A stretch of DNA of 64,000 nucleotides, from contig JAFKFG010000015.1 of the NCBI GenBank assembly GCA_017307355.1, positions 1 to 64,000 on the forward strand. Reading direction: 5' to 3'. The notes below the pieces were generated by a model. That model saw only the letters and a program-made list of their open reading frames with translations. It did not search any database and was not told where the DNA came from. Numbering within the stretch: the first letter of the stretch is position 1; every line of letters begins with the position of its first letter. The stretch comes from Alphaproteobacteria bacterium (GTDB lineage: Bacteria; Pseudomonadota; Alphaproteobacteria; Micropepsales; Micropepsaceae). Below, piece by piece: positions 16,356 to 25,259 of this stretch. The translations under genes were made by a program, and so were the position numbers.

Positions 16356-17741
16356 ATGCCCAAAACCTCCCATGCGACAAACTGGATGCCTGCCCTGGGC
16401 CGCGAAGGCGGGCCGCTTTATCTGGCCATCGCGGGCGCGATTGCCGCCGACATCGCGGCGGGGCGCCTGAAGCCGGGCACGCGGCTGCCGCCGCAGCGGG
16501 CGCTGGCGGATGCCCTGGGGATCGACTTCACCACAGTGACGCGGGCCTATGCCGAAGCGGGCAAGCGCGGCCTGGTCGAAGGCCGGGTAGGCCATGGCAC
16601 CTATGTCCGGCTTCGGCAAAGCCTTGCGGTGCCGGGTGCCGGCCGCGCCGTCGATATCAGCATGAACCTGCCGCCATGGTTCGAGGATGCGGCGCTGAAC
16701 GCGCGCATGCAGGCGGGAATCCAGGCTGCGGCGGGCGAGGGGCCTAGCCTGCTCCTGGCCTATCAGGATCCGGGCGGTGCGGACGGGGATCGGGCCGCGG
16801 GCGCGCATTGGCTTCAGTCTCGTCTGCCCGGCGTCACCGGGGACCGCGTCGCGGTCTGCCCCGGCACGCAAGGCGCGCTGGTCGCGTCGCTGAAACTTTT
16901 GGCGCGGCCCGGCGATACGGTTTGCGTGGAAGCTTTGGCCTACCCGGGTTTCCTGGCGTTGGCGGCGCATCAGGGCATTCGCGTCCAGCCGGTGGCGATG
17001 GATGAAAATGGTCTTCTGCCGGAGAGCTTCGAAACCGCCTGCATGGGTCATCAGCCCCGGGCACTCTATTGCACGCCGACATTCCACAATCCCACCATCG
17101 CCACCATGCCGCTCCCGCGACGGCGCCAGTTGGTGGAGATCGCCCGCCGGCATGGCGTTCCGATCATTGAGGACGATGCCTATGGCGCGCTGCCGCGCGT
17201 GCCGGTGCCGCCGCTGGCGGCGTTGGCGCCCGATTGCGTCTATCACATCGCCGGGCTTTCCAAATGCCTCTCGCCCGCCTTGCGCATCGCTTATCTGGTC
17301 TTGCCGGACGCGCGCATCCAGGCGCGTGCCGCGGACGCGATCCGCGCTTTTGCCGGCATGGCGTCGCCCCTCAGCGCCGCCATCGTCACGCGCTGGATGG
17401 AAGAAGGCGTCGCCGATGCCGTGCTGGCGGCGATCCGCGAAGAGACGTCGGCGCGCCAGGCGATCGCGGCCGGATTGCTGCCGGCGGCGAAAAGCGATCC
17501 GGAATGTTTTCATGCGTGGCTGCCGCTGCCCGCGGGTTGGACGGCAGGCGCGCTGGCCAGCCGGGCGCGGCTTCACGGCATCGGTCTGGTGACGGCGGAT
17601 GTTTTCGCCACGGCCAAGGCGCCGGAAGCGGTGCGCATCGGCCTGGGCGCGCCGCGCACGCAAGGCGATCTCACGCACGGTCTGGAAATTCTCGCCGACC
17701 TGCTGCAGCAGGGACCGGGCGCGTCTTCGACCATCGTCTGA
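16356..17741 (+). CDS. MocR-type GntR/aminotransferase-fold transcriptional regulator
   Basis: This 461-residue protein has an N-terminal GntR winged helix (GPLYLAIAGAIAADIAAGRLKPGTRLPPQRALADALG, then TTVTRAYAEAGKRGLVEGRVGHGTYV). It is fused to a class-I aminotransferase-like domain with the PLP-binding lysine in HIAGLSKCLSPALRIAYLV. Other fold-type-I features are CTPTFHNPT (Asn-Pro pair) and VPIIEDDAYG. MocR regulators use PLP adducts to sense amines, amino acids or vitamin B6. I chose the ATG at 16356; one at 16335 is also in frame. The target is not evident: the nearest gene downstream is convergent. Confidence 0.92.
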   Translation: MPKTSHATNWMPALGREGGPLYLAIAGAIAADIAAGRLKPGTRLPPQRALADALGIDFTTVTRAYAEAGKRGLVEGRVGHGTYVRLRQSLAVPGAGRAVDISMNLPPWFEDAALNARMQAGIQAAAGEGPSLLLAYQDPGGADGDRAAGAHWLQSRLPGVTGDRVAVCPGTQGALVASLKLLARPGDTVCVEALAYPGFLALAAHQGIRVQPVAMDENGLLPESFETACMGHQPRALYCTPTFHNPTIATMPLPRRRQLVEIARRHGVPIIEDDAYGALPRVPVPPLAALAPDCVYHIAGLSKCLSPALRIAYLVLPDARIQARAADAIRAFAGMASPLSAAIVTRWMEEGVADAVLAAIREETSARQAIAAGLLPAAKSDPECFHAWLPLPAGWTAGALASRARLHGIGLVTADVFATAKAPEAVRIGLGAPRTQGDLTHGLEILADLLQQGPGASSTIV

Positions 17742-17753
17742 TCGCGTTGTGCT

Positions 17754-18833
17754 CTAGCCGGGCAGGGCGGCGATGCGGGCCAGCGCCTCTTCGGCCAAGG
17801 ATGAAGTCAGTTCCTGGGCGGGCAGATGCTTGGCCAGTCTCGCCGCTTGCCCGGACCAGAGATTGCTGAAGTCGCCCATGCCGTTCGCCTCGGCTTTCGC
17901 CTTGATCGGCGCCAGCGCCCGCGAGGCGTTGGGAAAGGCGGGCGCGTCCGGCGACATGGGACCCAGCTCCCGCATCAGGCGGGTGACGATGCCGCGCGCC
18001 GGGCGGCCGGTGAAGACATTGGTGACTTCGGTGCCGTCATCCGTAACCGCCGCCAGCGCGCGGGCATGAATGGCGCTGACCTTGGCTTCGGGGGAAAAAA
18101 GATAGGCCGTGCCGATCTGTACGGCGCTGGCGCCCAGCGCCAACGCGGCGGCAATGCCCCGTCCATCGGCGATGCCGCCCGCCGCGATCACCGGCGCTCT
18201 CACGGCATCGGCGATCTGCGGCACCAATGCGAACGTGCCCACCTGCCGGGCCATGTCGTGGTCGAGAAAGTTGCCGCGATGGCCGCCCGCTTCCACGCCC
18301 ATGGCGATGACGGCGTCGCAGCCGCGCGCGTCCAGCCAGCGCGCTTCTGCGAGTGTGGTGGCGGATGCGATCACTTTGGCGCCCGCGGCCTTCACCCGCG
18401 CGACCAGCGTGGGATCGGGCAGGCCGAAATGAAAGCTCACCACTTCGGGCAGCAATTCCTCCACCAGCGCGCAGGCCGCATCGTCGAAGGGCAGGCGCGA
18501 GACGCTGGGGATGGTGGCGGCCGGATCCAGTCCCGCTTCGCGATAATAAGGTTCGAGCTTCTTGCGCCAGGCTGCTTCGCGCGCGGCATCCTCGGCCGGC
18601 GGGGTGTGGCAGAAGAAATTGAGATTGATCGGCCCCGGCGCTGCCGCGCGAATGGCGGTGACGGCGGCGCGGATCTGGTCGGCATTCAGCGAGGCGCAAG
18701 GCAGCGACCCCAGGCCCCCGGCGCGCGAGGCCCCGATCGCCATCTCCGGGGTGCTGAAATTCGCCATCGGCGCCTGGACGATGGGCAGCGCGATGCCGAA
18801 CAGGTCGAGAATTCTGCGGTCAGACCAAGCCAT
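17754..18833 (-). CDS. Nitronate monooxygenase / 2-nitropropane dioxygenase-like flavoprotein
   Basis: The 359-residue protein has the FMN-dependent TIM-barrel pattern of the nitronate monooxygenase family: LFGIALPIVQAPMANFSTPEMA at the start, VVSFHFGLPDPTLVARVKAAGAKVIASATTLAEA, GCDAVIAMGVEAGGHRG, then PVIAAGGIADGRGIAAALALGASAVQIGTAYLF (FMN-phosphate site). The family oxidises toxic nitronates. The start at 18833 gives the canonical N-terminus; an ATG at 18860 is also in frame. It is divergent from a TetR regulator, with a clear palindromic operator between them (18918-18939), so it is probably the regulated gene. Confidence 0.9.
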   Translation of the reverse strand: MAWSDRRILDLFGIALPIVQAPMANFSTPEMAIGASRAGGLGSLPCASLNADQIRAAVTAIRAAAPGPINLNFFCHTPPAEDAAREAAWRKKLEPYYREAGLDPAATIPSVSRLPFDDAACALVEELLPEVVSFHFGLPDPTLVARVKAAGAKVIASATTLAEARWLDARGCDAVIAMGVEAGGHRGNFLDHDMARQVGTFALVPQIADAVRAPVIAAGGIADGRGIAAALALGASAVQIGTAYLFSPEAKVSAIHARALAAVTDDGTEVTNVFTGRPARGIVTRLMRELGPMSPDAPAFPNASRALAPIKAKAEANGMGDFSNLWSGQAARLAKHLPAQELTSSLAEEALARIAALPG

Positions 18834-18917
18834 TATTCCTCCGGCGGGTGATGCCGCCATGATGGGACAGCGGGGAACCGGCGTCAGGAGAAACCGCCCG
18901 GCTGCGGCAAAAATGTT

Positions 18918-18939
18918 CTTGGTTGACTGTTCAACCAAG
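18918..18939. promoter_or_regulatory. TetR-type operator between nitronate monooxygenase and tetR
   Basis: A perfect 9-bp inverted repeat, CTTGGTTGA and TCAACCAAG, is separated by 4 bp. It lies 84 nt before the nitronate monooxygenase start and 41 nt before the TetR start, so a bound repressor could control both directions. Size and symmetry fit a TetR dimer. Confidence 0.8.
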
Positions 18940-18979
18940 TAGGATCAACCTGAGTCGGTGTCGAGGATGCACAGGTGCC

Positions 18980-19591
18980 ATGGACAGCACGCCTTCCACC
19001 GCCGACCGGCTGGTTTTCGCGGCCATGAAACTGTTCCTGGAGAAGGGCTATGGCTCGACCAGCGTGCAGGACATTCTGCGCGAAGCCAAAGCCAATGCCG
19101 GAAGCCTCTATCACGCCTTTCCCACCAAGCAGGACGTACTCCTGGCCGTATTGGACATGTACCGCCAAGGCATCGGGCCGATGCTGCTGGCGCCGGCCTG
19201 GAACGGCGTGGACGATCCCATCGAACGCATCTTCGCGCTCTTGGGTGCCTATCGCCGTGCGCTGGAAATGACCGACTGCACCTATAGCTGCCCCATCGGC
19301 AGCCTGGCCTTGGAGCTGCATGAGCCCGATCCGCCGGTGCGCGAATTGCTGGCCGTCAATTTCGACGGCTGGGTCGATGCGGTGAAAGGCTGCCTGGATG
19401 CGGCGGGAGACCGCCTCCCACCCGGCACCGACACGCGCGCGCTGGGGCAATTCATCCTGACGGTGATGGAGGGCGGGGTGATGCAGTCGCGCACCCATCG
19501 TTCTTTGGAGGCCTTCGACGCCTCGGTGGCGGGGCTACGCGATTATCTGAACCGGCTTCAGGCGGACGCAAACTCAACCGGCAAACCATAG
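18980..19591 (+). CDS. TetR family transcriptional regulator
   Basis: The 203-residue protein starts with a TetR helix-turn-helix (RLVFAAMKLFLEKGYGSTSVQDILREAKANAGSLYHAFPTKQDVLLAVLDMY). A ligand domain follows, containing DCTYSCPIGSLALELHEPDPPVRELL. It resembles the TetR_C group with a conserved Cys-Pro-Ile-Gly motif. It is divergent from the nitronate monooxygenase gene and followed after 9 bp by an exported SRPBCC-like protein. The operator at 18918-18939 suggests autoregulation plus control of the oxygenase. Confidence 0.92.
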   Translation: MDSTPSTADRLVFAAMKLFLEKGYGSTSVQDILREAKANAGSLYHAFPTKQDVLLAVLDMYRQGIGPMLLAPAWNGVDDPIERIFALLGAYRRALEMTDCTYSCPIGSLALELHEPDPPVRELLAVNFDGWVDAVKGCLDAAGDRLPPGTDTRALGQFILTVMEGGVMQSRTHRSLEAFDASVAGLRDYLNRLQADANSTGKP

Positions 19592-19600
19592 GGGGCGAGC

Positions 19601-20173
19601 ATGCATAATCTGATGACAGTGGCAGCGGTGGGCATGATGGCGATGTCGGGCCCGAGCCAGCTTCCGGCCGGGGTCAAGGACACGTCTTTCACCGAGCCGA
19701 ATGGCGATAGGGTGCTGCAGCAATCCATCGACATTGCAGGGGCGCCGTCCTGCATCTGGCACGCCCTGGCCGAGGAAGAGGGGATCAAGGCGTCCGGGCT
19801 GCCTTTGGCATATGTGGACATGCGAAACGGCGGGGTGATCGAGGAAGGCTTCTCGCCCAATGCCAAGCTGGGCGGCAGCGAAACCATCCGCCACCGCATC
19901 ATCGCTTATCTGCCCGAACGGCTCCTGGTGCTGCGCAACGAAGCGACGCCGCCCGGGCCGCCCCATGCCGAGCTTTACCGCAACGTGGTTCAGGTGATCT
20001 CGATCGAGCCGCGGGAGAGGGGCCTTACCCGCTTCACCATCTCGCATACCGGCTATGGCGCGGGCGCCGATTACGATCAGCTTTATGAATTCTTCCGAAA
20101 AGGCAATCCCAGCTATCTGACGGCGACCAAGACGCTGTGCGAGAAAAAGAATCCGGCACCGTCAAATCGTTAG
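19601..20173 (+). CDS. Exported SRPBCC/START-like domain protein
   Basis: This 190-residue protein begins with a short hydrophobic segment (MHNLMTVAAVGMMAMS) that may be a signal peptide. The body looks like a polyketide-cyclase/START (SRPBCC) fold: 'VLQQSIDIAGAPSCIWHALAEEEGIKASGLPLAYVDMRNGGVIEEGFSP' at the N-terminal side and 'GLTRFTISHTGYGAGADYDQLYEFFRKGNPSYL' at the end, where the long helix sits. Such domains bind hydrophobic ligands. It follows the TetR gene by 9 bp and is probably co-transcribed with it. The ligand is unknown. Confidence 0.7.
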   Translation: MHNLMTVAAVGMMAMSGPSQLPAGVKDTSFTEPNGDRVLQQSIDIAGAPSCIWHALAEEEGIKASGLPLAYVDMRNGGVIEEGFSPNAKLGGSETIRHRIIAYLPERLLVLRNEATPPGPPHAELYRNVVQVISIEPRERGLTRFTISHTGYGAGADYDQLYEFFRKGNPSYLTATKTLCEKKNPAPSNR

Positions 20174-20310
20174 GGGGGAATGCGCAGCGCATCCCGCATT
20201 TGTGGCCGGACCGGCAATGTCCGACATGGGCTTGTGGGGATGAAAATAAAGATTGGAGAAATTGTCAGCCCCGTTGCTGACGGTTGCGTCATGACCTAAG
20301 CAACGTGCCC

Positions 20311-23300
20311 ATGTCGCTGTCGCGTTTCTTCATCGACCGTCCGGTTTTCGCCTGGGTCATCGCCATCGTCATCATGCTGGCCGGCGGAATTTCCGCCCTC
20401 AGCCTGCCGGTGGCGCAGTATCCCACCATCGCCCCGCCCGCGGTGCAGGTGAACGCCACCTATCCTGGCGCCGACGCGGCCACCCTGCAGAATTCCGTCA
20501 CCCAGGTGATCGAGCAACAGCTCACCGGGCTGGACCATCTTCTGTATTTCGCATCCACCTCCAATGCCGACGGCACCGTGGCGATCACCGCCACCTTCGC
20601 GCCGGGCACCGATCCCGACATCGCCCAGGTGCAGGTCCAGAACAAAGTGCAGCAGGCGGTGGCGCAATTGCCCAGCCAGGTGCAGCAGCTGGGCGTCACC
20701 GTGGCCAAGGCGCAGGCGAATTTCCTCCTGCTGGTGGCGATGTATGACGAATCCGACCGCACCACCGGGCGCGACGTCGCCGATTTCATCATCTCCAAAA
20801 TGCAGGACACGCTGCTGCGCGTGCCGGGAGTTGGCACCGCCATCGTGTTCGGCTCGCCCTATGCGATGCGGGTGTGGCTGGATCCGTACAAGCTGCACAA
20901 TTACGGCCTGCAGCCTTCAGACATCCGCGCCGCCATCCAGGCCCAGAATGTGCAGGTCTCGGCCGGATCCATCGGCGCCCAGCCGGCTTTGGCCAACCAG
21001 GCGCTCAACGCCACCGTCACCGCCCAGTCGCAGCTTCAGACCCCGGAGGAATTCCGCAAGATCGTTTTGAAGGCGGCTTCGAACGGCGCCCTGGTGCATC
21101 TGTCGGACGTCGCCCGCGTCGAGCTGGGTACGGACAATTACGGCATCGTGGGCCGGATGAACGGCCATCCCGGCGCCGGCATCGCCATCACGCCCGCGCC
21201 CGGCACCAACGCCTTGAAGCTGGTGGACGCGATCAAGTCCCGTGCCCGCTCGCTCGAACCGTCTTTCCCGCCCGGCTACAAGCTGGTCTTTCCGGTCGAC
21301 AATACCGACTTCATCCGCCTCTCCATCAAGGACGTGGTCAAGACCCTCACCGAAGCGATCGCGCTGGTGATCCTGGTGATGTTCATCTTCCTGCAGAATT
21401 GGCGCACCACCCTGGTGCCCGCGGTGGCGGTGCCGGTGGTGCTGCTGGGCACGTTCGGAATCCTCTCCCTGGTGGGGTTTTCGATCAACACACTGACTTT
21501 GTTCGCCCTGGTGCTGGTGATCGGGCTTCTGGTCGATGACGCCATCGTGGTGGTGGAAAATGTCGAGCGCATCATGCGCGAGGAGGGGCTCGCCCCGCGC
21601 GAAGCCACCTTGCGTTCGATGCAGGAAATCACCGGCGCCTTGATCGGCATCGGCCTGGTGCTGACGGCCGTGTTCCTGCCCATGGCGTTCTTCGGCGGCT
21701 CGACCGGCGTCATCTATCGCCAGTTTTCCGTCACCATCGTGTCGGCGATGCTGCTTTCGATCATGTGCGCCCTGATCCTCACCCCGGCTCTGTGCGCCAC
21801 CTTGCTCAAGCCTATCGAAGGCGGTCACCACCAGCATGCGGGCGGCCTGGTGGGCCGCTTCTTCGACTGGTTCAACGCCAGCTTCGAGACGACGCGCGAA
21901 TGGTACCGGCGCAATCTGGAAAAAGTGCTGGACCGCACCAGAACGGTGATGCTGGCCTATGCGGGGATTATCATCCTGCTGGGCGGATTGTTCTATTATC
22001 TGCCCACCGGCTTTCTGCCCGATGAAGACCAGGGCGTGCTGGTCAATCTGATCGCGCTTCCGTCCGGCTCGACCCAGCAAAGCACCCTGGCCGTGGCCCA
22101 GAAGGTCGCCGATCATTATCTCAAGGCTGAAAGCAAGAATGTCGATTTCGCGTTCGCCATCGCCGGCTTCAGCTTTCTGGGCGTAGGGCAGAATACCGGT
22201 ATCGCTTTCGTGAAACTCAGCGACTGGGACAAGCGTCCGGGCGAAAAGAACGCATCGCCCGCCATGGCCCGCCGGGCGATGCTCACCTTCCGCCGCACCA
22301 TCAACGAGGCCCAGGTCTTTCCCCTGGTGCCGCCCGCGGTGCGCGAGCTTGGCGTCTCCACCGGCTTCGACCTGCAGCTGGAGGATCGCGGCAATCTCGG
22401 CCATCGCAAGATGATCGAGGCCCGCAACCAGTTGCTCGCCATGGCGGCGCGCAATCCCAAGCTCCAATCGGTGCGCCCTGCCAGCCTGGACGATTCCCAG
22501 CAGCTGCACATCGATATCGATCAGCAGAAGGCCAATGCATTGGGCGTGGCCACCACCGACATCAATTCCACCTTGTCGGCGGCCTGGGGCGGCACCTTCG
22601 TCAACAATTTCATCGACCGCGCCCGCGTCAAACGCGTCTATATCCAGGGCGACGCGCCCTATCGCATGTCGCCGGACGATCTGAACCGCTGGTATGTGCG
22701 CAGCGCCTCGGGAACCATGGCGCCCTTTTCGTCCTTCGCGCGCGCCAACTGGACGTTGGGTCCGGCCTCGCTCACCCGCTACAACGGATTTCCCTCCATC
22801 GAGATTCAAGGGCAGGGCGCGCCCGGCGTCAGTTCCGGCACCGCCCTGGCCGAGATGGACAAGCTGATCAAGCAGCTGCCGGACGGCATCGGCTATGAAT
22901 TGACCGGCCTCTCCTTCCAGGAACAGCAATCGGGCGCCCAGGCGCCCGCGCTCTATGCCTTGTCGATCCTGATCATCTATCTCTGCCTGGCCGCGCTTTA
23001 CGAAAGCTGGGCGATCCCCATGTCGGTGATCCTGGTCATTCCCCTGGGCGTGATCGGGGCGGTGGCGGCAGCCAGCGCGCGAGGCCTTTTCAACGACATC
23101 TATTTTCAGGTCGGCTTGCTTGCCACCATCGGCCTGTCCGCCAAGAACGCCATCCTGATCGTGGAGTTCGCGGTGGACGCGGAAAAGCGCGGCCTCAAGG
23201 CGCGCGATGCCGCCCTGGAAGCGGCGCGCTTGCGCCTTCGCCCCATCCTGATGACATCCATCGCCTTCATTGCCGGCGTTTCGCCGCTCGCCATCGCCAG

Positions 23301-23436
23301 CGGCGCGGGCGCGCACAGCCAGAACGATATCGGCACCGGCGTGATCGGCGGCATGCTGACGGCCACCATCCTGGCGATCTTTTTCGTGCCGGTCTTCTTC
23401 CAGCTGATCAACCGGGGCCTCCAGCATCACGAATAG
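20311..23436 (+). CDS. RND efflux transporter, HAE1/AcrB family, without adjacent partner genes
   Basis: This 1041-residue inner-membrane pump begins MSLSRFFIDRPVFAWVIAIVIMLAGG, typical of AcrB homologues. It shows the proton-relay residues: two Asp in TM4 (LLVDDAIVVVENVERIM) and the Lys in TM10 (GLSAKNAILIVEFA). Twelve membrane helices and two large periplasmic loops are in the expected order; it ends FFVPVFFQLINRG. The ATG at 20311 is the canonical start. No periplasmic adaptor or outer-membrane channel gene is adjacent on either side, which is unusual because HAE1 pumps normally sit in an adaptor-pump operon. An inverted repeat GTCAGC/GCTGAC lies at 20264-20281 in its leader. Confidence 0.95.
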   Translation: MSLSRFFIDRPVFAWVIAIVIMLAGGISALSLPVAQYPTIAPPAVQVNATYPGADAATLQNSVTQVIEQQLTGLDHLLYFASTSNADGTVAITATFAPGTDPDIAQVQVQNKVQQAVAQLPSQVQQLGVTVAKAQANFLLLVAMYDESDRTTGRDVADFIISKMQDTLLRVPGVGTAIVFGSPYAMRVWLDPYKLHNYGLQPSDIRAAIQAQNVQVSAGSIGAQPALANQALNATVTAQSQLQTPEEFRKIVLKAASNGALVHLSDVARVELGTDNYGIVGRMNGHPGAGIAITPAPGTNALKLVDAIKSRARSLEPSFPPGYKLVFPVDNTDFIRLSIKDVVKTLTEAIALVILVMFIFLQNWRTTLVPAVAVPVVLLGTFGILSLVGFSINTLTLFALVLVIGLLVDDAIVVVENVERIMREEGLAPREATLRSMQEITGALIGIGLVLTAVFLPMAFFGGSTGVIYRQFSVTIVSAMLLSIMCALILTPALCATLLKPIEGGHHQHAGGLVGRFFDWFNASFETTREWYRRNLEKVLDRTRTVMLAYAGIIILLGGLFYYLPTGFLPDEDQGVLVNLIALPSGSTQQSTLAVAQKVADHYLKAESKNVDFAFAIAGFSFLGVGQNTGIAFVKLSDWDKRPGEKNASPAMARRAMLTFRRTINEAQVFPLVPPAVRELGVSTGFDLQLEDRGNLGHRKMIEARNQLLAMAARNPKLQSVRPASLDDSQQLHIDIDQQKANALGVATTDINSTLSAAWGGTFVNNFIDRARVKRVYIQGDAPYRMSPDDLNRWYVRSASGTMAPFSSFARANWTLGPASLTRYNGFPSIEIQGQGAPGVSSGTALAEMDKLIKQLPDGIGYELTGLSFQEQQSGAQAPALYALSILIIYLCLAALYESWAIPMSVILVIPLGVIGAVAAASARGLFNDIYFQVGLLATIGLSAKNAILIVEFAVDAEKRGLKARDAALEAARLRLRPILMTSIAFIAGVSPLAIASGAGAHSQNDIGTGVIGGMLTATILAIFFVPVFFQLINRGLQHHE

Positions 23437-23443
23437 GCGTCCG

Positions 23444-23462
23444 GCCGGGCATTCTGCCCGGC
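23444..23462 (+). terminator. Hairpin after the RND pump gene
   Basis: An 8-bp GC-rich inverted repeat (GCCGGGCA / TGCCCGGC, loop TTC) begins 8 nt after the stop codon. No T-run follows, so termination efficiency is uncertain. Confidence 0.5.
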
Positions 23463-23591
23463 GCCGGGCTTGGCGGCGGCTGTCTTTACAATAATTTTAC
23501 GTTCAGATCCGGGACATTGCCCGTGCGGAATGTTCTGGCTAATCCTAGCATGCCGGCGGCCTTGGAATGCCGGAACCTGGGAAGGAAAATT

Positions 23592-24842
23592 ATGAAAACG
23601 CTTGCTGCCGCTTTGCTTTTGTCGATTGCCGTCACGCCCGCCATGGCGGGCGAATCCGCCGGCCTGATGCTGCCGCCGGGCTTTCATGCCACCGTGGTGG
23701 CCGATGAACTGGGCGCCGGCGCCCGCCATGTCGTGGTGCGCCCCAATGGCGACCTTTACGTTTCCACCCGCAAGGGACGGGACGAGCCCAAATCGGCCGG
23801 CGTGATCGCGCTCAAGGTCGGCAAGGATCAGAAGGCTGTCGAGACCACGCATTTCAGCGAAGTCGAAGGCGGCACCGGCATGGCGATCTATAAGAACGCG
23901 CTCTATGTCGCGGGCGGCGACGGAATCTACCGCTTCAAGTTTCAGGGCAATGCGCTGGTGCCCACCGCCGCACCCGAGGTCGTGGTCGGTGATCTGCCCA
24001 AGGGCAATATGGGCCTCGCCTTCGACGGCAAGGGCGGCCTCTATGTGACGGTGCGGGCGGCGGGCAATATCTGCGTCGATCCCAAGGCGCCCAAGGACCA
24101 GAAGCCGGTGGGCCTCAAGCCTTGCCCGCTGCTCAACAATGGCGGCGGCGTGTGGCGCTTCGATGCCGAGAAAGTCGGCCAGAAATTCCCCGCCGATGGC
24201 CAGCAGACCGTGACCGGCATGCGCGACATGATGGCGATGGCCTGGTCCAAGGACATGAACGGCATGTACGGCGTGATGCAGGGCCGCAACGGCACCGCCA
24301 AGCTGGTGCCCGGCATGCCCGAAGAAGATACGGTTTCCGAAGAAATGCATCGCCTGGACAAGGGCACCGATATGGGCTGGCCCTACACCTATTACGACAC
24401 GGGGCTGCACGCGCGCGTGCTGGCGCCCGAATATGGCGGCGACGGCAAGATGCCGGCGACCGAAGGCAATTACGCCACGCCGGTGGTTGCGTTCGGCTCG
24501 CACCAGTCTCCGGTCGATCTGCAATTCTATGACGGCAAGCAGTTCCCGCAGAAATATCGCGGCGGCGCCTTCGTGGTCTTCCAAGGCGGCTCGGGCCAGG
24601 AAATGCTGCCCAACGGGCGCGGCGGCTACAACGTGACCTTCGTGCCCTTCGACAAGTCGGGCAAGCCGGGCACGCCGGAAATTTTCGCCAACAATTTCGC
24701 GGGTCCCAATCCGTCCGACCGCAACAGCGGCAAGGCGGCGTTCCGTCCCAGCGGTGTCGCGGTGGCGCCGGACGGCTCGATGTATGTGGTCGATACGATG
24801 AAGGGCAGGCTCTGGCACATCATGTATGACGGCAAGAACTGA
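23592..24842 (+). CDS. Exported sorbosone-dehydrogenase-like beta-propeller protein (paralogue 1)
   Basis: The 416-residue precursor has a Sec signal peptide (MKTLAAALLLSIAVTPAMA). The mature part resembles the six-bladed PQQ-dependent soluble glucose/sorbosone dehydrogenase fold: LPPGFHATVVADELG at the start, LAFDGKGGLYVTV, GMRDMMAMAWSKDMNGMYGVMQGRN, the block DKGTDMGWPYTYYD, GSHQSPVDLQFYDGKQFPQKYRGGAFVVFQG, and a closing VAPDGSMYVVDTMKGRLWHI. It would oxidise an aldose or sugar in the periplasm if it binds PQQ; I cannot confirm the cofactor residues. A GGAAGGA ribosome-binding site precedes the ATG. A close paralogue is at 28159. Confidence 0.8.
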   Translation: MKTLAAALLLSIAVTPAMAGESAGLMLPPGFHATVVADELGAGARHVVVRPNGDLYVSTRKGRDEPKSAGVIALKVGKDQKAVETTHFSEVEGGTGMAIYKNALYVAGGDGIYRFKFQGNALVPTAAPEVVVGDLPKGNMGLAFDGKGGLYVTVRAAGNICVDPKAPKDQKPVGLKPCPLLNNGGGVWRFDAEKVGQKFPADGQQTVTGMRDMMAMAWSKDMNGMYGVMQGRNGTAKLVPGMPEEDTVSEEMHRLDKGTDMGWPYTYYDTGLHARVLAPEYGGDGKMPATEGNYATPVVAFGSHQSPVDLQFYDGKQFPQKYRGGAFVVFQGGSGQEMLPNGRGGYNVTFVPFDKSGKPGTPEIFANNFAGPNPSDRNSGKAAFRPSGVAVAPDGSMYVVDTMKGRLWHIMYDGKN

Positions 24843-24863
24843 GCAGCGCGACGCGATCTGATA

Positions 24864-24896
24864 AAACGGGCCGGAAGCACCGCTTCCGGCCCGTTT
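24864..24896. terminator. Bidirectional terminator between convergent genes
   Basis: A perfect 14-bp stem (AAACGGGCCGGAAG / CTTCCGGCCCGTTT) with a 5-nt loop lies 22 nt after the sorbosone-dehydrogenase-like stop. It is flanked by A-runs on the left and T on the right, so it can act as an intrinsic terminator on both strands. The convergent gene ends at 24901. Confidence 0.85.
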
Positions 24897-24900
24897 CATT

Positions 24901-25258
24901 TCAAGCGGCTGCCATCATCGACAGAAACTTCTTCCAATTTTCGGCGGTGATGGTTTTGCGGTAATGCGCCGCCTGGGCGGGGTCCATGGGGCCGTTCGAC
25001 GCAAATTGCCAGATGCGCATCGCAATTGCGGCGCGCGACCCCGTCCGATGCCCATTCGCCTTCTTCGGCGCCATAGGTCAGCACCAACCCGCGGCGGGAG
25101 AATTCGATTTCGATATTGCCGTCGCCCGACCAAGCCATCCAGGCGTCCTTGCCGGCGGGGGGAAACGGCAAAGCCTCCCCGCCGAGAATGTTTGCCAGAA
25201 CTTCCGCTGCGCGCTGGGGATTGTCCGCCGGAAGTGAAGCATGTGCGATAGATGTCAT
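24901..25258 (-). pseudogene. Probably frameshifted small protein behind tetR (VOC/glyoxalase-like N-terminus)
   Basis: The first part, read from 25258, gives a good coding pattern (MTSIAHASLPADNPQRAAEVL, GGEALPFPPAGKDAWMAWSG, VLTYGAEEGEWASDG) resembling small VOC-superfamily-like proteins. After about 25040 this frame becomes atypical (HGPRPGGALPQNHHRRK) and continues to a stop at 24896. The frame shifted by one base shows strong coding character to a stop at 24901 (AAIAMRIWQFASNGPMDPAQ, then AAHYRKTITAENWKK and FLSMMAAA) with GC-rich third positions. The simplest reading is a one-base change near 25020-25050 that splits one gene. Alternatives are a sequencing error, or an overlapping 57-residue frame starting at 25074. 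It begins one base after tetR and is probably in its operon. Confidence 0.5.
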
Positions 25259-25259
25259 T

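Noticed and set aside
20917..23430. Open frame of over 800 codons opposite the RND pump
   Set aside because: Composition is low-complexity His/Asp/Arg/Gly-rich without motifs; the plus-strand RND gene has complete family motifs.
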